Assembly: GCF_004341245.1 (NCBI RefSeq)
Contig: NZ_SLWY01000018.1
Coordinates: 21,439 to 85,438 of the forward strand
Direction: 5' to 3'
Source of the DNA: Plasticicumulans lactativorans
Lineage (GTDB): Bacteria; Pseudomonadota; Gammaproteobacteria; Competibacterales; Competibacteraceae
Length of the DNA stretch: 64,000 nucleotides
In this document: positions 62,890 to 64,000 of the stretch, piece after piece
Position numbering within the stretch: position 1 is the first letter of the stretch
Layout: every line of letters starts with the position of its first letter
Notes under the pieces: model-generated
The model's input: only the letters and a program-made list of their open reading frames with translations
What the model was told of the DNA's origin: nothing
Databases searched by the model: none
Program-made: the position numbers and the translations under genes

Positions 62890-63531
62890 TCAGTCGATGA
62901 GCGCCGGCGGGCGTTCGAGCCAGTCGAGCAGCGGCTGCCAGTCGGCGAGGTCGCGCGCCGCGCGGTGCGGCGGCAGGTCGAACAGGGTGGTGCCGGACAG
63001 CGCCATCTGCACGTAGAGCTGGGTCTCGCGGATCATCGCCAGCACCGGCAGCTCGAACTGGCGGAAGAAGGTGTCGAGCTGCTGGGTGGAGAGCGCACGG
63101 GCATTGACGCGGCTGCCGAGCAGCGCGGGCATGCAGCGCCCCTTGCGCACGCGTTTCATGTCGGCGAGCAGGCCGAGGAAGTCGTCGGCGGCCTCCATGT
63201 CGAGCGGCGAGGGGTGCACCGGCACCAGCACGCGGTCGGCCTGGCGCACGACCTCCTTCAGGCGGTCGCCGCGCAGGCCCGCGGGCGCGTCGACCACCGC
63301 GAGCTCGATGCCGTCGGCGGCTTCGAGCGTGTCGCTGGCGTGGGCGTCGATGCCGACGATGGTTGGCAGTTCGTGCGGGCGGCGCGCCAGCCAGCGCAGC
63401 GTGGAGCGCTGCCGGTCGAGGTCGTAGAGGCCCGTGCGCAGCCCGCGGCGGGCGAAGTAGCCGGCCAGGTTGATCGCCAGCGTGGTCTTGCCCGAACCGC
63501 CCTTGGGATTGGCGATGACGATGGTCTGCAT
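62890..63531 (-). CDS. Orphan ParA/Soj-family ATPase
   Basis: A 213-residue P-loop ATPase with deviant Walker [20 protein letters not shown] at about residue 5, [18 protein letters not shown], and Walker B-like [15 protein letters not shown]. No parB is beside it. It is short for ParA and lacks an N-terminal helix-turn-helix. It is divergent from cheA, and ParA-like proteins are known to position chemotaxis arrays, but that is inference only. It may be co-transcribed with the TAXI gene 64 bases downstream. The start at 63531 is chosen since upstream residues are not conserved in character. Confidence 0.78.
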   Translation of the reverse strand: MQTIVIANPKGGSGKTTLAINLAGYFARRGLRTGLYDLDRQRSTLRWLARRPHELPTIVGIDAHASDTLEAADGIELAVVDAPAGLRGDRLKEVVRQADRVLVPVHPSPLDMEAADDFLGLLADMKRVRKGRCMPALLGSRVNARALSTQQLDTFFRQFELPVLAMIRETQLYVQMALSGTTLFDLPPHRAARDLADWQPLLDWLERPPALID

Positions 63532-63734
63532 GGGGAGTACGCCTCGGGGCCTGGATCGCCGCGCGCCCACGGTCGATCCGCCGTATACGCTCCCGGCATG
63601 GCGTCTGGCAAGCGCCGTCCGGCGCAGGTGCTGCCGTGCATGGCGGATTGTGTCCGAGCGGCTACACTCGGCGAGGTTTGCGGCGCCGCCACGCGCCGGT
63701 CGCCTCCCCGTCAGCCCCCAGGGACCGCAAGGCA

Positions 63735-64000
63735 ATGGACGACTTAGACGACATCGTTCGGGAGTTTCTCGCTGAGAGTAACGAAAACCTCGACCGTCTC
63801 GACAACGAACTGGTGGCGCTGGAGACGGCTCCGGACGATCGCGACACGCTCGCGAGCATCTTTCGCACCATCCACACGATCAAGGGCACCTGCGGCTTCC
63901 TGGGATTCGGGCGGCTGGAGAAGGTCGCGCATGCGGGGGAGAACCTGCTGTCGAAGCTGCGCGACGGGGAGATCCGGCTGACCCCCGAGCGCACCACGGC
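63735..64000 (+). CDS. cheA: Chemotaxis histidine kinase CheA (N-terminus, cut by window end)
   Basis: The frame [20 protein letters not shown] continues to the window edge without a stop. It contains an HPt domain with the phosphorylated His in [16 protein letters not shown] (about residue 48), matching the P1 domain of CheA. The remaining domains lie outside. A -10-like TACACT is present about 70 bases upstream. Confidence 0.88.
   Translation, partial: MDDLDDIVREFLAESNENLDRLDNELVALETAPDDRDTLASIFRTIHTIKGTCGFLGFGRLEKVAHAGENLLSKLRDGEIRLTPERTT

Overview
The window is about 64 kb of very GC-rich chromosomal DNA from a motile, Gram-negative proteobacterium. The flagellar gene order (fliLMNOPQR-flhBAFG-fliA-motC-motD), the style of the sensor proteins and the codon bias point to a betaproteobacterium, most likely a Rhodocyclales member of the Azoarcus/Thauera type. 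That placement is inference; there is no rRNA or other phylogenetic marker here.

Layout. (1) Positions 1-6028, minus strand: effector genes cas3-csb3-csb1-csb2 of a type I-G (formerly I-U, GSU0051-0054-like) CRISPR-Cas system. No cas4-cas1, cas2 or repeat array is inside the window; they would lie beyond the left edge. A tRNA-Ser(CGA) follows. (2) 6.6-12.5 kb: a membrane histidine kinase with a c-type haem motif whose H-box has lost its histidine, a Cache-PAS-PAS-GGDEF-EAL protein, a CarS-like membrane protein and a tRNA-Gly(GCC). (3) 12.6-17.5 kb: an internally deleted alpha/beta hydrolase, then MoxR-DUF58-TgpA-AcpH. (4) 17.5-46.2 kb: a large inositol-catabolism region. (5) 46.5-59.1 kb: the flagellar export, regulation and motor operon. 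(6) 59.1-64.0 kb: a lytic transglycosylase, an unknown proline-rich membrane protein, a TAXI-type binding protein with a long repetitive tail, an orphan ParA-like ATPase and the start of cheA.

The inositol region holds the whole classical pathway: iolG, iolE, iolD, iolB, iolC fused to a DUF2090 domain, and iolA, plus an ABC importer. It also contains a mocD-mocE-mocF-type oxygenase system (diiron desaturase-like protein, Rieske ferredoxin, ferredoxin reductase) and a MocC-like isomerase. In rhizobia mocDEF serves the catabolism of rhizopine, an O-methylated inosamine. The likely role here is O-demethylation of rhizopine or of plant O-methyl-inositols before they enter the iol pathway. A sugar-acid branch (SMP-30 lactonase, IlvD/Edd dehydratase, HpcH aldolase), two more Gfo/Idh/MocA dehydrogenases, an NDH-2 and two small transporters are interleaved.

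Regulation can be read from the DNA. An RpiR/IolR-type repressor gene heads the region. A 16-bp palindrome, TGGAAT-N4-ATTCCA, recurs before iolC/iolR, iolA, iolD and the aldolase gene. At the first three sites it exactly fills the spacer between a -35 and a -10 box with the same geometry. The moc promoter carries a different palindrome in the same place, so it probably answers to another regulator, perhaps the nearby LacI-family protein.
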